From Mycolicibacterium aurum (GTDB lineage: Bacteria; Actinomycetota; Actinomycetes; Mycobacteriales; Mycobacteriaceae): DNA of 64,000 nucleotides. The translations under genes and the position numbers were made by a program. The notes under the pieces are model-generated. The model was not told the DNA's origin. It saw nothing but the letters and a program-made list of their open reading frames with translations, and did no database searches. Of this stretch, positions 8,579-17,998 are shown piece by piece (the first letter of the stretch is position 1; every line of letters starts with the position of its first letter). The DNA lies in assembly GCF_900637195.1 (NCBI RefSeq), contig NZ_LR134356.1:4588001-4652000 (forward strand), read 5' to 3'.

Positions 8579-9291
8579 GGCACGAACTCCACGTTCGACA
8601 CCTTGGCCTGGCCGTCGATTTCCTGAACCGAGATCCGCATCCGCCATGCCCGCGGCTGAGGTTCGGGTGCGCCCGCGTTGGTCGTCTGTACCGTCACCGC
8701 GACGAGAACCTGAGCCTCGTCCGCGCTGGCGGATTCCAGACCGGCCTCGGCAACGGTGCCGACGGATTTCGACTGCGCCTGCTTGACCACTTGGACGAAC
8801 GGCTCTGCCCGCTGCTGGAAGTCGTCGTAGAAGGTGCCGGTCGCCGAGTCGAGGATCCGCTGGACGTCGGCCTCGGCGCTCTGCCAGTCGATCGTGGTGA
8901 GGTTCAGCGCGCCCTGACGGCCCACCTGCAGGAAGACGGCGCGCTGTTCCTCGGCGCGGTTGGACTCATAGGTCCGGTAACCCAGCCAGCCGGCGAGGCT
9001 CGCCAGCGCCAGCACGCCGACGATGCCCGCGATCAGCGCCAGCTTGACATGCGACATCGGGGTGCGGGCCGGAGCGACGTCGGCCGTCGCCTCCGCGTCG
9101 TCCGGATCGGCGTCCGTGTCCTCGACGACGTCGGCGTCGTCGGTGACGTCGGCGTCTTCGGTGACTTCGGCGTCGGTGGTTGCCTCATCGACGGCTTCCG
9201 ACTGTGGTTCGACGGCGCTGGACTTGCCCTCCGAAGCCGAGCTGTCCGGCTTCGTCAGTTCCCCGTCGGGGGCAGCAGCATCGTCTGCCAT
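8575..9291 (-). CDS. Mce-associated membrane protein (first copy)
   Basis: A 238-aa protein of the same layout as its downstream neighbour: an acidic N-terminal tail rich in T-D-A-D repeats (residues about 1-85), one membrane helix (LALIAGIVGVLALASLAGWLGY), then an extracytoplasmic domain of about 120 residues. The ATG start overlaps the end of mceF by 37 bp. Two tandem mas genes after mceF is the common mycobacterial arrangement. The two share layout but only moderate sequence, so they are old duplicates rather than recent copies. Confidence 0.85.
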   Translation of the reverse strand: MADDAAAPDGELTKPDSSASEGKSSAVEPQSEAVDEATTDAEVTEDADVTDDADVVEDTDADPDDAEATADVAPARTPMSHVKLALIAGIVGVLALASLAGWLGYRTYESNRAEEQRAVFLQVGRQGALNLTTIDWQSAEADVQRILDSATGTFYDDFQQRAEPFVQVVKQAQSKSVGTVAEAGLESASADEAQVLVAVTVQTTNAGAPEPQPRAWRMRISVQEIDGQAKVSNVEFVP

Positions 9292-10715
9292 GTTCGCTCC
9301 TCTGTGGGCCCCTGGGCCAGATTGGACTGTGTGTAGACACGTCCGTCCGGTCCAACGTACGTGCCGTTCGCCGGATCGTATTCGGCGGCCGCTACCGGTG
9401 GCGGAGCAGGCCCCGGCGGCGGAGGCACGTCTGCAGGCGGTGAGCCGGGCGGCAACTGCGGCACTGCCTGCCCGGACAACGTCGCGTTCGGGTCGCCCTT
9501 CCAGTTGTATCCGTCGTTCAACGGCACGTAATTCTCGCTGCTCTCACACATCTTCGCGGTGGGTGCGCGCTTACCCGGCACCGTCACGCACGGGATGTTG
9601 CGCGCGCCGCGCACGTTGAACGCGCCGTCCTGCGGCACGCGGCAGTACACATCGCCCGCCGGCCGGTCGGGGTAATCCTCGAACGTCGGGGGCCGCTGCT
9701 GCTGGGGCGGCAGGAAGCCAGTGTTGCACGGCGGCGGAATGTTGAGATTGAGGTTCAGGGTGAGGTAGTCACCCATGTAGTCCTGTTTGGTCCCGTTCTT
9801 GGCGACGCCGACGGCCTGGGTGACCGCGGTGCCCTGCGGAAGCAGCACCAGCAGCTGCTCAAGGTTCGGTTGATAGGTGACCGCGACCTCGCCGACGCTG
9901 ACCAGGTTGGCGAGCACGATCGGCAGCGTGGGCTGCAGCTGGTCGAACAGCGCTCGGACCTCTTCGGCCGCACCGGGCCCGCTGCTGAGCACGCCCGACA
10001 CCGACTGGTCTTCACGCTGCAGCTGGCCGGTGATGCTCGCCAGGTTCGACGCCCACGCCTGGATGGAACCCGAGGTGTCGGTCTGGGAGTCCAGCACCGG
10101 CTGGACCTGGTCGATGACGGTCGTCAGCGAATCCAGGTTCGCCCTGGCGTCGATCGACAACGTCGTCGCACCGTTGACCAACCGCCGCAGTTCCGGACCG
10201 AGCCCGCCGACGGCGAGGTAGGACTCGTCGATGACGGTCCTGAGGTTCTCCTGCGGGATCGCCCGCAGACCGCTGTTGGTGAGTTCAAGGACGGAGTTGA
10301 CGTCCGGTGGCACCCTCGCCCGGTCCCGGGGTATGACGTCTCCGTCGCGGAGTTCGGGTCCGGTACCGCTCTGCGGCACCAGCTCCACGAACTGCTCGCC
10401 GACCGCCGACTGGCTGCGCACCGAGGCGATCAGGTCGGCGGGGATCTTGACGTCCGAGTTCAGTGACATCACCGCCTGCACACCGGTGTCGGTGAGGTCC
10501 ACGCTGTCGACGATGCCGACCTGGGACCCGCGGTAGGTCACGTTGCTCCGCTGGTACAGGCCGCCGGTCTCGGGCAGCTCGAGGGTCACCTTGTACTCGC
10601 CGATGCCGACCATCGCGGGCACGCGCATGTAGCCGAAGACCATGATCCCCAGGGCCACTGTGGCCAGCAGGGAGAAGATCGCGAGCTGGATCACCATCTG
10701 TCGTGTCACGCGCAT
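9255..10715 (-). CDS. mceF: MceF-type MCE family protein
   Basis: A 486-aa sixth Mce subunit. It has an N-terminal membrane anchor (VIQLAIFSLLATVALGIMVFG), then the MCE/MlaD domain beginning near YKVTLELPETGGLYQRSNVTYRGSQVG, a long helical region that would build the transport tunnel, and a Pro-rich C-terminal tail. Mce complexes carry lipids or sterols across the mycobacterial envelope to an ABC-type importer (YrbE permeases and the MceG ATPase). The start is the ATG two bases after the mceE stop (TGACATG); an upstream in-frame ATG would overlap mceE. Which mce paralogue group this operon belongs to cannot be decided by eye. Confidence 0.92.
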   Translation of the reverse strand: MRVTRQMVIQLAIFSLLATVALGIMVFGYMRVPAMVGIGEYKVTLELPETGGLYQRSNVTYRGSQVGIVDSVDLTDTGVQAVMSLNSDVKIPADLIASVRSQSAVGEQFVELVPQSGTGPELRDGDVIPRDRARVPPDVNSVLELTNSGLRAIPQENLRTVIDESYLAVGGLGPELRRLVNGATTLSIDARANLDSLTTVIDQVQPVLDSQTDTSGSIQAWASNLASITGQLQREDQSVSGVLSSGPGAAEEVRALFDQLQPTLPIVLANLVSVGEVAVTYQPNLEQLLVLLPQGTAVTQAVGVAKNGTKQDYMGDYLTLNLNLNIPPPCNTGFLPPQQQRPPTFEDYPDRPAGDVYCRVPQDGAFNVRGARNIPCVTVPGKRAPTAKMCESSENYVPLNDGYNWKGDPNATLSGQAVPQLPPGSPPADVPPPPGPAPPPVAAAEYDPANGTYVGPDGRVYTQSNLAQGPTEERTWQTMLLPPTGN

Positions 10716-10716
10716 G

Positions 10717-11871
10717 TCATGGCCCCTGATCCCAGCGGTACGGCGCAACCAGCGGGTTACCGCCAGGTGGCGGGACGTTGTGGTTGCACGGGCTGGGCAT
10801 CTGCCCGATCGTGCGGCCCCACTGCAACTCCAGCCAGGTCAGATTGCACTCATACCGGGTGCCGGTGAAGAAACCCTGGTCGATCCGGCTCAGTGTGAGG
10901 TCGACGATCAGCGACAGGTTGGCGTAGTCGCCCCGCAGCCAGTTGGTCAGCGTCTCCTTCGGGAAGGGGAACGTCGGCAGGAAGCTCAGCGACCGGGTGA
11001 GCGCAGGCCCGGCATCGGCCAGCGATTGCAGCACGGGGCCCAGGTCTTTGAGTTCCTGGACGAGCGCTTCCTTGGTCTGGTTGACCGAGTCGGCGGCCAG
11101 TGCGCTGAATCTGCCGAGCTGCACCAGGGTCTCCGACAGCTGGTCGCGCTGGTCGCGCAACACCGCCAGCGCATCGGGGATCGTCCGTAACGCCTTGTCC
11201 ACCACCGGCTTCTGGTCCGCGATCTGCCCGATCAGATTGTCGAGGCTCTCCGAGGTGGTGATGATGTCGTTCTTCTGGTCGTCGAGGTGCCCGATCGCGA
11301 TGTCGAGTTGCTCGATCAGGCTGCGGAGGTCGTTCTCCCGGCCGGTGAAGGCGACGCTGAGCGCCTCGGTGATGTCGCCGATGTTGCCCAGACCGCCACC
11401 GTTGAGCAGCAGCGCCACGGCGGCCAGGGCCTGCTCGGTGGTGGGGAACGCGCCGGCGTTCTCGAGCGGGATCAGCGTGCCCTCTTTCAGGCGGCCTTCC
11501 GGCGGCTCGTTGGCGGGGGCCGACAACTCGATGTGCTGTGAGCCCAACAGGCTGGTCTGGCCGATCTTGGCGGTTGCGTTGGCGGGCAACACGACATCAC
11601 CGTCGAGTGTCATCGTCACCAACGCGTTCCAGCCTTGGCGTTCGATCTCGGTGACGGTGCCGACGTTGACGTCACCGACGCGGACCCGGGAGTTGCGTTC
11701 GACGTTGTCGACGTCGGGCATCTGCGCCTGGATCGTGAAGGAACCGGGACCGCCGCCCTCGGTTCCCGGCAGCGGGACGGAATTCAGCCCGCGCCAACCA
11801 CATCCGGACGCCAACAGAGCCACGGCGAGCACCGCGACGCCGGCCCCGGTGCGCACGGATGCGGCGGTCAT
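10717..11871 (-). CDS. mceE: MceE-type MCE lipoprotein
   Basis: A 384-aa Mce subunit with a signal peptide and lipobox (ALLASGC), the one lipid-anchored member expected at the fifth position of an mce operon. The MCE domain follows (IQAQMPDVDNVERNSRVRVG), then a helical segment and a soluble C-terminus. The start ATG shares ATGA with the mceD stop, arguing for translational coupling; the longer open frame upstream overlaps mceD and has no signal peptide. Length agrees with M. tuberculosis Mce E proteins (about 377-390 aa). Confidence 0.92.
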   Translation of the reverse strand: MTAASVRTGAGVAVLAVALLASGCGWRGLNSVPLPGTEGGGPGSFTIQAQMPDVDNVERNSRVRVGDVNVGTVTEIERQGWNALVTMTLDGDVVLPANATAKIGQTSLLGSQHIELSAPANEPPEGRLKEGTLIPLENAGAFPTTEQALAAVALLLNGGGLGNIGDITEALSVAFTGRENDLRSLIEQLDIAIGHLDDQKNDIITTSESLDNLIGQIADQKPVVDKALRTIPDALAVLRDQRDQLSETLVQLGRFSALAADSVNQTKEALVQELKDLGPVLQSLADAGPALTRSLSFLPTFPFPKETLTNWLRGDYANLSLIVDLTLSRIDQGFFTGTRYECNLTWLELQWGRTIGQMPSPCNHNVPPPGGNPLVAPYRWDQGP

Positions 11872-13217
11872 GAGCCACCTCCGGGAACCATCATGCCCAT
11901 CAGACCGTCGTTGGGGTTCGTCGGCAGCGGAGCCTCTGCGGCCAGCGGCGGCGAGTTGAGCAGCAACGGCCCCTGCCCCGGAGGCAGTGTCGCCGGATCG
12001 CCGGTCAGCGGAGCAGGTGCCGGCGGCGGGGCCGCCTGCGCCGGACCGGGCGGAGGAATGTAGTCCGGCCGCAGCCAATCCTCGCTGTAGGTCAGCTCGT
12101 TCGGCCGCGTCGACGCCCCGACCAGCTGGTTCAGGCCCAGCGGCGGGTAGTTGTACTGGCGGTTCTTCATGATCGGGGCCAGGTACTGCACACACAGCTT
12201 GGACGACTCTTCGGCGCCCAGGCGAGAAGCAGCTTGCACTGCGCCGCAGAGGAACTGGATCGGGTTGGCGAAGTTGTTGACCGCCAGGATGGCACTCGCG
12301 CCGCCCTGCGCCGGCTGCCAGATGTTGACGTAGTTCTGGAAGGTGTTGGGCGCACTGTGCAGGAACTGCTCGACGTCGTCCAGGCTCTCGTTGAGCGCCG
12401 TTGTCACACCCGCCAGTTTCTCCGACGTCGTGCCCAGCGCGTCACGGTTCTCCGCGACGAAGGACTGCACCTGCGGCAGGACGGCGTTGAGATCCCGTAC
12501 CGCGCTGGCCACTTCGTCGGGTCCGGACAGCAGCCCGGTGACCGACGCCAGGTTCTGGTTCAGTTGGCGCATCAGGTCCGTGCTGTCCTGCAGTGCCGAC
12601 ACCAGGATCGCCAGGTTCTTGATCGTGGAGAAGATGTCGGTGCTGCGGTCGCCGAGGGCCGAAAATGCCTGCGACAGCTTGATGACCGTCTCCCGGATGT
12701 TCGCACCCTGGTCCCGCAGATTGTCCGCGGTCGTATTGATCACCGATCCCAAGGGGCTGACCCCGCCGGGTTCGGTCGGCTGCAGCGTCTCGCTGAGCCG
12801 TTCCAGCTGACCCCGCACCTGATCCCATTCGACGGGAACAGCGGTGCGGTCCTTGGGGATCACGGTGTTGTCGCCCATCACCGGCCCGCCGGTGTAGACG
12901 GGCGTGAGCTGGATGGCACGCGAGGTCACCAGCGCGGGCGACAGGATCGCGGCGTTCGCCTCCGCGGGCACGTCGTAGCGGCTGTCGTACCAGAACGAGA
13001 TCTTCACCTGTTCGGGTTCGGGTTCGATCGAGGTGATGCTGCCGACCGGCACCCCGAGAATCCGGACGTCGTCGCCGACGTAGATGCCGTTGCTGTTGTC
13101 GAAGTACGCGACGACGTTGATCCTGTTGACCTTGTCGGTGGTTCGCACCAGGATCGCGACGCCCGCGACCAGCAGCAGCACCAGCACGATGCCGACCCAC
13201 GTCTTCGGGTTTCTCAT
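11868..13217 (-). CDS. mceD: MceD-type MCE family protein
   Basis: A 449-aa subunit: an N-terminal membrane helix (WVGIVLVLLLVAGVAILV), the MCE domain with the characteristic YFDNSNGIYVGDDVRILGV segment, the helical tunnel region (about 120-310), and a Pro-rich tail ending GGGS. It overlaps mceC and mceE by ATGA junctions on both sides. It is thought to assemble with the other five Mce subunits into a heterohexameric lipid conduit. Confidence 0.92.
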   Translation of the reverse strand: MRNPKTWVGIVLVLLLVAGVAILVRTTDKVNRINVVAYFDNSNGIYVGDDVRILGVPVGSITSIEPEPEQVKISFWYDSRYDVPAEANAAILSPALVTSRAIQLTPVYTGGPVMGDNTVIPKDRTAVPVEWDQVRGQLERLSETLQPTEPGGVSPLGSVINTTADNLRDQGANIRETVIKLSQAFSALGDRSTDIFSTIKNLAILVSALQDSTDLMRQLNQNLASVTGLLSGPDEVASAVRDLNAVLPQVQSFVAENRDALGTTSEKLAGVTTALNESLDDVEQFLHSAPNTFQNYVNIWQPAQGGASAILAVNNFANPIQFLCGAVQAASRLGAEESSKLCVQYLAPIMKNRQYNYPPLGLNQLVGASTRPNELTYSEDWLRPDYIPPPGPAQAAPPPAPAPLTGDPATLPPGQGPLLLNSPPLAAEAPLPTNPNDGLMGMMVPGGGS

Positions 13218-14587
13218 GGCGTGCCCTCCCCGGGAACGGGAACGAGCGGAGGTGCCTCACCCGGAGCGGGCACCGACACCACGCCAGGGTCGGGGTCCGG
13301 GACGGAGGCGATCCCGGGCGGCGCCAGCGCCGGCGGACCCGGCGGCGGACCACCGGGAGGCGGCGCGGGCAGCGGCTCGCGGTAGGGGTAGCAACCGGTG
13401 GGGCCGGGCGCAGGAAGGCCGCCCGGCCCGCCCGGGCCGCACCCTTGATCGCCGGGGTTTCCGGTGATGGCGTCGGGAAGCGTCATGCGCGGGTCACCAC
13501 CCTGGCCGGTCCGCGGGAACGGCACCGGCATCGCCGGGGTGCCGGGCTGTCCGACCTGCGGATCGAACCGCTGGGACGGTAGGAGCACGTTCGGGTCAAG
13601 GCCGAGATCGGAGAAGGCCACGTCGATGAACGGCTGCAGGTACTGACCGGGCAGCAGATTGGAGATGTAGTTCTTGAAGAACGGACCCGACGACACCGAC
13701 TCGCCCAACGACAGCGAGTACTGGTTCAGCAGCTTGAGTGATTTCTGTAGCCGTTCCTTGCGGTTGTCCAGAATCGTCAACACCCCGTTGAGCTTGTCCA
13801 GCGCCGGCTTCAACGTGGCCCGGTTCTCGCCGATGAAGCCCTGCAGTTGCTCACTGAGCGCGGAGATGCTGCCGGAGATCTGATCGATTGCCGCACTTTG
13901 ATTCTGCAGTTCGGCCAGCAGAGCGTTGGTGTCGGAGACGAGGCTGACGACCTGGTCGCTGCGCTCGGCCAGCACCGTGGTGGCCTTGTTCGCATTGGCG
14001 AGCAGGCCACGCAGTTCGGCGTCGCGTTCGTTGAGGGTTTCGGAGAAACGTGCGACGCCCTCGACCGCGATCTTCAGTTGCGGCGGCGTGTCCGCGAACG
14101 TGGCCGAGAGCACGCGAAGCGACTCGGACAGCTGGTCGGTGTTCAGGCCGCTGATGGTTGTCGCCAGCTCACCGAGGGCATCGGGCAACTGGTAGGGCGA
14201 CGTGGTGCGGTCGATCGGAATGGTGCCATCCTGCTGGCCGTCGCCGCGGGCGACGACCTCGAGGATCTTGGTGCCCAGCAGCCCCTTGGTCTTGATCGCG
14301 GCTTCGGTACGGTCACCGAGCCGGATGTCCTTGTCCACGGTGAACGTGACGAGCACCTGCGGACCGTCCAGTTCGATCGACTTGACCTGGCCGACCTTGA
14401 ATCCCGAAACCTGCACGGCCGCATCATCGGTCAGCCCGCCGGCCTCGGCGAAGTGCGCGGTGTACTCGCGGCCCGGGTCGACGAACGGCAGCTTGTCGTA
14501 GTTCACCGCGCCGAGCACGATCGCCGCGGTGACCCCGAGACCGACGGCGCCGATGACGAACTGATTGCGTTCACTGAACGGCTTCAT
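13214..14587 (-). CDS. mceC: MceC-type MCE family protein
   Basis: A 457-aa subunit starting MKPFSERNQFVIGAVGLGV, with one membrane anchor, an MCE domain (YTAHFAEAGGLTDDAAVQVSG), a helical middle and a C-terminal tail of about 110 residues dominated by Pro and Gly. The start was chosen because its ATG shares ATGA with the mceB stop; an in-frame ATG 30 codons upstream lies inside mceB. The Pro-rich tail is probably an extended spacer through periplasm or peptidoglycan. Confidence 0.92.
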   Translation of the reverse strand: MKPFSERNQFVIGAVGLGVTAAIVLGAVNYDKLPFVDPGREYTAHFAEAGGLTDDAAVQVSGFKVGQVKSIELDGPQVLVTFTVDKDIRLGDRTEAAIKTKGLLGTKILEVVARGDGQQDGTIPIDRTTSPYQLPDALGELATTISGLNTDQLSESLRVLSATFADTPPQLKIAVEGVARFSETLNERDAELRGLLANANKATTVLAERSDQVVSLVSDTNALLAELQNQSAAIDQISGSISALSEQLQGFIGENRATLKPALDKLNGVLTILDNRKERLQKSLKLLNQYSLSLGESVSSGPFFKNYISNLLPGQYLQPFIDVAFSDLGLDPNVLLPSQRFDPQVGQPGTPAMPVPFPRTGQGGDPRMTLPDAITGNPGDQGCGPGGPGGLPAPGPTGCYPYREPLPAPPPGGPPPGPPALAPPGIASVPDPDPGVVSVPAPGEAPPLVPVPGEGTP

Positions 14588-15615
14588 CGCGGCGCACACC
14601 TCCCGCTCTCCTGGCCGGCGACCTTGATGTAAACCGGTTGTCCGCCTTTGCCGTTGGTCTTGATCACGAGGTCGCACAGATAGAAGCTGAAGAAATCCCC
14701 GTAGATGCCCTGCCGCGCCAGCGCCTGGTAGGCGTCGGGCAGCGTGTTGATGACGTTGTCGAAGTAGTCGGCATCGGCCACCACGATCCCCGCGGACCGG
14801 TCGGTCTCACGGACCACCTTCTGCAGCGGCGGGCGGGCCTGCGACAGCAGATCGGCGATGCTGGTGGCTGCCGCGTTGGTGTAGGCCAAGCCGCCACTGA
14901 TCTCCTCGCCCCTGGCCTGCAGTCCCTCGACGAGTTCCGACAGTGCGGTGACGGCCTTCCCGAACTGGTCGCTCTGATCGCCGAGCGAGCCGAGCACGGT
15001 GTTGAGGTTGACGATGACGTCGCCGATCAACTGGTCGCGGTCGGCCAGCGTGCTCGTCAGCGCCGCCGTCTGCGCCAGGAACGAGTTGACGGTCCCGCCC
15101 TGCCCCTGCAGTGCCGTGATGAGCTGTCCCGACAGCGCGTTGATCTGTTCGGGATTCAGCGCCTGGAACAGGGGGCGGAACCCGCCGATCAGCGCGTCGA
15201 GGTCCAGCGCGGGTGAGGTGCGGGACAGTGGAATGGTGTCGCCGGCGTTGAGCTTCTGCGTCCCGCCCGCGCCTTCCTCCAAAGCCAGATAGCGGCCGCC
15301 GATCAGATCGTCGTAGCGGATGACGGCCCGACTGCCCGCAGTGAGCACCACCGAATCGTCGGCGGAGAACTCGACCAGCGCCGAGGTGTCGGGCTGGATC
15401 TCGACACCGGTGACCTTGCCGACCTCGACGCCGGCGATCCGGACGAAGTCGTTCGTCTCCAGCCCCGTGACGTTGATGAACTCCGCGCGGTACTGATGGG
15501 ATTTCTCGCCGAAACGCATCTGCCCGAAGACCGCGTACAGGCCGAACACGCCGAGCAGGCACACCGCCAGAAAGGCGCCGAGTCGCGTCGCGTCTTTCCG
15601 GATACTGACTGACAT
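14584..15615 (-). CDS. mceB: MceB-type MCE family protein
   Basis: A 343-aa subunit with an N-terminal anchor (LGAFLAVCLLGVFGLYAVFG), an MCE domain (YRAEFINVTGLETNDFVRIAGVEVG) and a helical tunnel region, but no Pro-rich tail, as usual for B subunits (about 340-350 aa). It starts 61 bp after the mceA stop, the only real gap inside the operon; I see no convincing promoter or hairpin in that gap. Its stop overlaps the mceC start. Confidence 0.92.
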   Translation of the reverse strand: MSVSIRKDATRLGAFLAVCLLGVFGLYAVFGQMRFGEKSHQYRAEFINVTGLETNDFVRIAGVEVGKVTGVEIQPDTSALVEFSADDSVVLTAGSRAVIRYDDLIGGRYLALEEGAGGTQKLNAGDTIPLSRTSPALDLDALIGGFRPLFQALNPEQINALSGQLITALQGQGGTVNSFLAQTAALTSTLADRDQLIGDVIVNLNTVLGSLGDQSDQFGKAVTALSELVEGLQARGEEISGGLAYTNAAATSIADLLSQARPPLQKVVRETDRSAGIVVADADYFDNVINTLPDAYQALARQGIYGDFFSFYLCDLVIKTNGKGGQPVYIKVAGQESGRCAPR

Positions 15616-15676
15616 CGGTTACCTCTCTGTGCGTTTCGGGGGCGCCGGGGGCGCCTGTCGGTTCGGTATGCGAGTT

Positions 15677-17140
15677 CTAGCGGGGCGGTCCGGGCAGGGC
15701 CGGAACCGGCGGCGGGACGAACGGGTACGGCACCGCGGTCGGCTGCAGCTGAGCCGGATTGGGCACGATGAACGGCTCGGAGCCGGGCCGCGGACCTGGG
15801 TCCCGCGGAGCCCCTGGCGGGGGCGCCGGCGGCAGCCCGGGCCACAACGGCGTGCCGTCCGGCGCGTAGAGCTGCGCGCCGTAGGCCGGAGCACCGGGGT
15901 ACGGGATCGGTCCGATGGCAGGCCCGCCGAAGTTGTTGCGGATGCTGGGCGGTTCCGGCACGGCGCGGGTCACCGGGAAGTAGTTGGCGTAGGTCGGGAA
16001 GGCGATGCCCGGGTTGGGGCGCCAGTCCAGGCCGCTTCCGAAGCCGGTGTTGGTGACCAGATTTCGCACCGGCCAGTTCTTCGACACGTCGGGCAGTGAT
16101 CCGCAGCCGGGCTTACCGCCCGGGCCACCCTTGGCGCCGATGATCGGCAGATGCTGCGGGTAGTGGTACGGATCGTCGCCGAAGGCCAGCCCGGCATCGA
16201 GCACCAACGAACGACCGTTGCCACCGGGGCTTTCATAGCCACCGTTGTCGAGGAGGTGCTTGGCGCCCAGCAGCAGGCAGGTGTACTCGGGGTTGTACTT
16301 GAGCAGCAGGTTGGTCGTCGGCGCCAGCACGTTGACGGCCCGGATCAGGTTCTCCTGGCTGGGCGCCAGCAGACCGATGCCGCTGTTCGACAGCCCAATG
16401 GTGGACAGCAGCAACGCATCCAGTTCGTTGGACTGCCTCACCACGGTGGTGCTGGTGGTGCTCGCCGCGTCCAGCGTCGTCAGGATGTCCTGTGCAGCAG
16501 CGCTGTAGGTCTGGTTGAAGGCGTCGAGCGAACGCAGGTCGGCGGTGATGGTCTCGTTGCGCGGATTGAGGGCAAGCAGGACCTCGTTGGCGTCGGTGGT
16601 GGCCTGGCCGATCCGCTCTCCCTGGCCGCGGACGCCTTCGGCCAAAGCGGACAGGGTGCTGTTGAGTTTGGCCGCATCGATCTGATCCAGGACCGCGACG
16701 AGGTTCTCGAACACGGTGTTGACCTCGGTGGTCACATTGCGTGACTGCAGTACCTGGCCGGCTTCGAGACTGCCGGTCGGGTCGTCGGGGAAGACCAGGT
16801 CGACGAACTTGGCGCCGAAGATCGTGGTCGCACGGATCTGCGCTTCGACGTTGGCCGGGATGAACCGGACCTTGTCCGGGTCGATCTCCAGGCGCAACGC
16901 GACCGGCGGGTTCTCCTGCCCTGTCACCGAGATGTCCGCCACCCGGCCCACCTGCACACCACGCAGCTTGACCTTGGCGTTGGTCTCCATCACCAGGCCC
17001 GCCCGGTCGGACGTCAATGTCACAGGGACCGTGGACTTCAACGTTCCGGTGAACAACGCGTACGTCAGCCACACCGCCGCGGCAACCACCGCGACGAGCA
17101 CGAGCGTCCACCACGCTGGATGCAGGCCTTCGTCGTCCAT
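15677..17140 (-). CDS. mceA: MceA-type MCE family protein
   Basis: A 487-aa first Mce subunit. It has a membrane anchor (WTLVLVAVVAAAVWLTYALF), an MCE domain with LTSDRAGLVMETNAKVKLRGVQVGRV, a helical tunnel region, then a conserved extracellular domain and a Pro-rich C-terminus ending in PALPGPPR. It follows yrbEB with three intervening bases. M. tuberculosis Mce A proteins are about 400-454 aa, so the tail is rather long. It forms a heterohexamer with MceB-F for lipid import. Confidence 0.92.
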   Translation of the reverse strand: MDDEGLHPAWWTLVLVAVVAAAVWLTYALFTGTLKSTVPVTLTSDRAGLVMETNAKVKLRGVQVGRVADISVTGQENPPVALRLEIDPDKVRFIPANVEAQIRATTIFGAKFVDLVFPDDPTGSLEAGQVLQSRNVTTEVNTVFENLVAVLDQIDAAKLNSTLSALAEGVRGQGERIGQATTDANEVLLALNPRNETITADLRSLDAFNQTYSAAAQDILTTLDAASTTSTTVVRQSNELDALLLSTIGLSNSGIGLLAPSQENLIRAVNVLAPTTNLLLKYNPEYTCLLLGAKHLLDNGGYESPGGNGRSLVLDAGLAFGDDPYHYPQHLPIIGAKGGPGGKPGCGSLPDVSKNWPVRNLVTNTGFGSGLDWRPNPGIAFPTYANYFPVTRAVPEPPSIRNNFGGPAIGPIPYPGAPAYGAQLYAPDGTPLWPGLPPAPPPGAPRDPGPRPGSEPFIVPNPAQLQPTAVPYPFVPPPVPALPGPPR

Positions 17141-17143
17141 CCC

Positions 17144-17998
17144 TCAGCCCGCCAGGTTGAAGTTGCCGGATTGCCCGTAGACCGCAAGCGAAATCATCAC
17201 GAGCACGAACGCAGACACGATCAGCGACGTCCGGACCGCGCGTCCGACCGCCTCTCCGACGCCTGCCGGGCCGCCACGCGCGGTGAAACCGTAGTAGGTG
17301 TGCACCAGCATGATCACGACGGCGAGCGCGACGCATTGGATCAACGACCAGAACAGATCGATCGGATTCAGGAATGTCCGGAAGTAGTGGTCGTAGACGC
17401 CGGTCGACTGGCCGTAGATGACCGTCGTGCCGAATCGCGCCGCCCAGAACGACGCCAGCACGCCGACGCAGTACAGCGGGATCACCACGAGCAGTCCGGC
17501 GACAACGCGGGTGGAGGCCAGGAACGCGACGCTGCGGATGCCCATCACCTCGAGCGCGTCGATCTCCTCGTTGATCCGCATGGCACCCAGCTGTGCGGTG
17601 GCGCCGGCACCGATGGTCGCCGACAGGGCGATGGCGGTGGTGGCGGGCGCGATCAGCCGCACGTTGAAGAACGCCGACGCGAAACCGGTGAGCGCCTCGA
17701 CGCCGATCTCCGCGAAGTCGGTGTAGCCCTGCACCGCGACCAGTGCACCGGTTGTCACGGTGAGGAAGCCGACGATCGCGACGGTACCGCCGATGACGAT
17801 CAACGCACCTGAGCCCAAACCCATCTGCGCGATGAGCCGCATGAGTTCGACCCGGTAGTGCGTGACGGCAGTGCCGACCGATTTCAGGGTGCGTCCGTAG
17901 AACTTGGTCTGCACACCGACCTGGTTCCACGGACCGGCGACCGCGCGGAACCGTGCCTTGAGCCAAGGGAACTGGGAATGTGGCCTGGAGACCGTCAC
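17144..17998 (-). CDS. yrbEB: YrbE-B type ABC permease of the Mce transporter
   Basis: A 284-aa MlaE-family permease with five or six membrane helices. The conserved family core EIDALEVMGI, which contacts the ATPase, is present. It pairs with YrbE-A and, by analogy, with the unlinked MceG ATPase to drive lipid import. The start overlaps the yrbEA stop by ATGA. A longer N-terminal cytoplasmic region than YrbE-A (about 60 residues before the first helix) is normal for B subunits. Confidence 0.93.
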   Translation of the reverse strand: MTVSRPHSQFPWLKARFRAVAGPWNQVGVQTKFYGRTLKSVGTAVTHYRVELMRLIAQMGLGSGALIVIGGTVAIVGFLTVTTGALVAVQGYTDFAEIGVEALTGFASAFFNVRLIAPATTAIALSATIGAGATAQLGAMRINEEIDALEVMGIRSVAFLASTRVVAGLLVVIPLYCVGVLASFWAARFGTTVIYGQSTGVYDHYFRTFLNPIDLFWSLIQCVALAVVIMLVHTYYGFTARGGPAGVGEAVGRAVRTSLIVSAFVLVMISLAVYGQSGNFNLAG

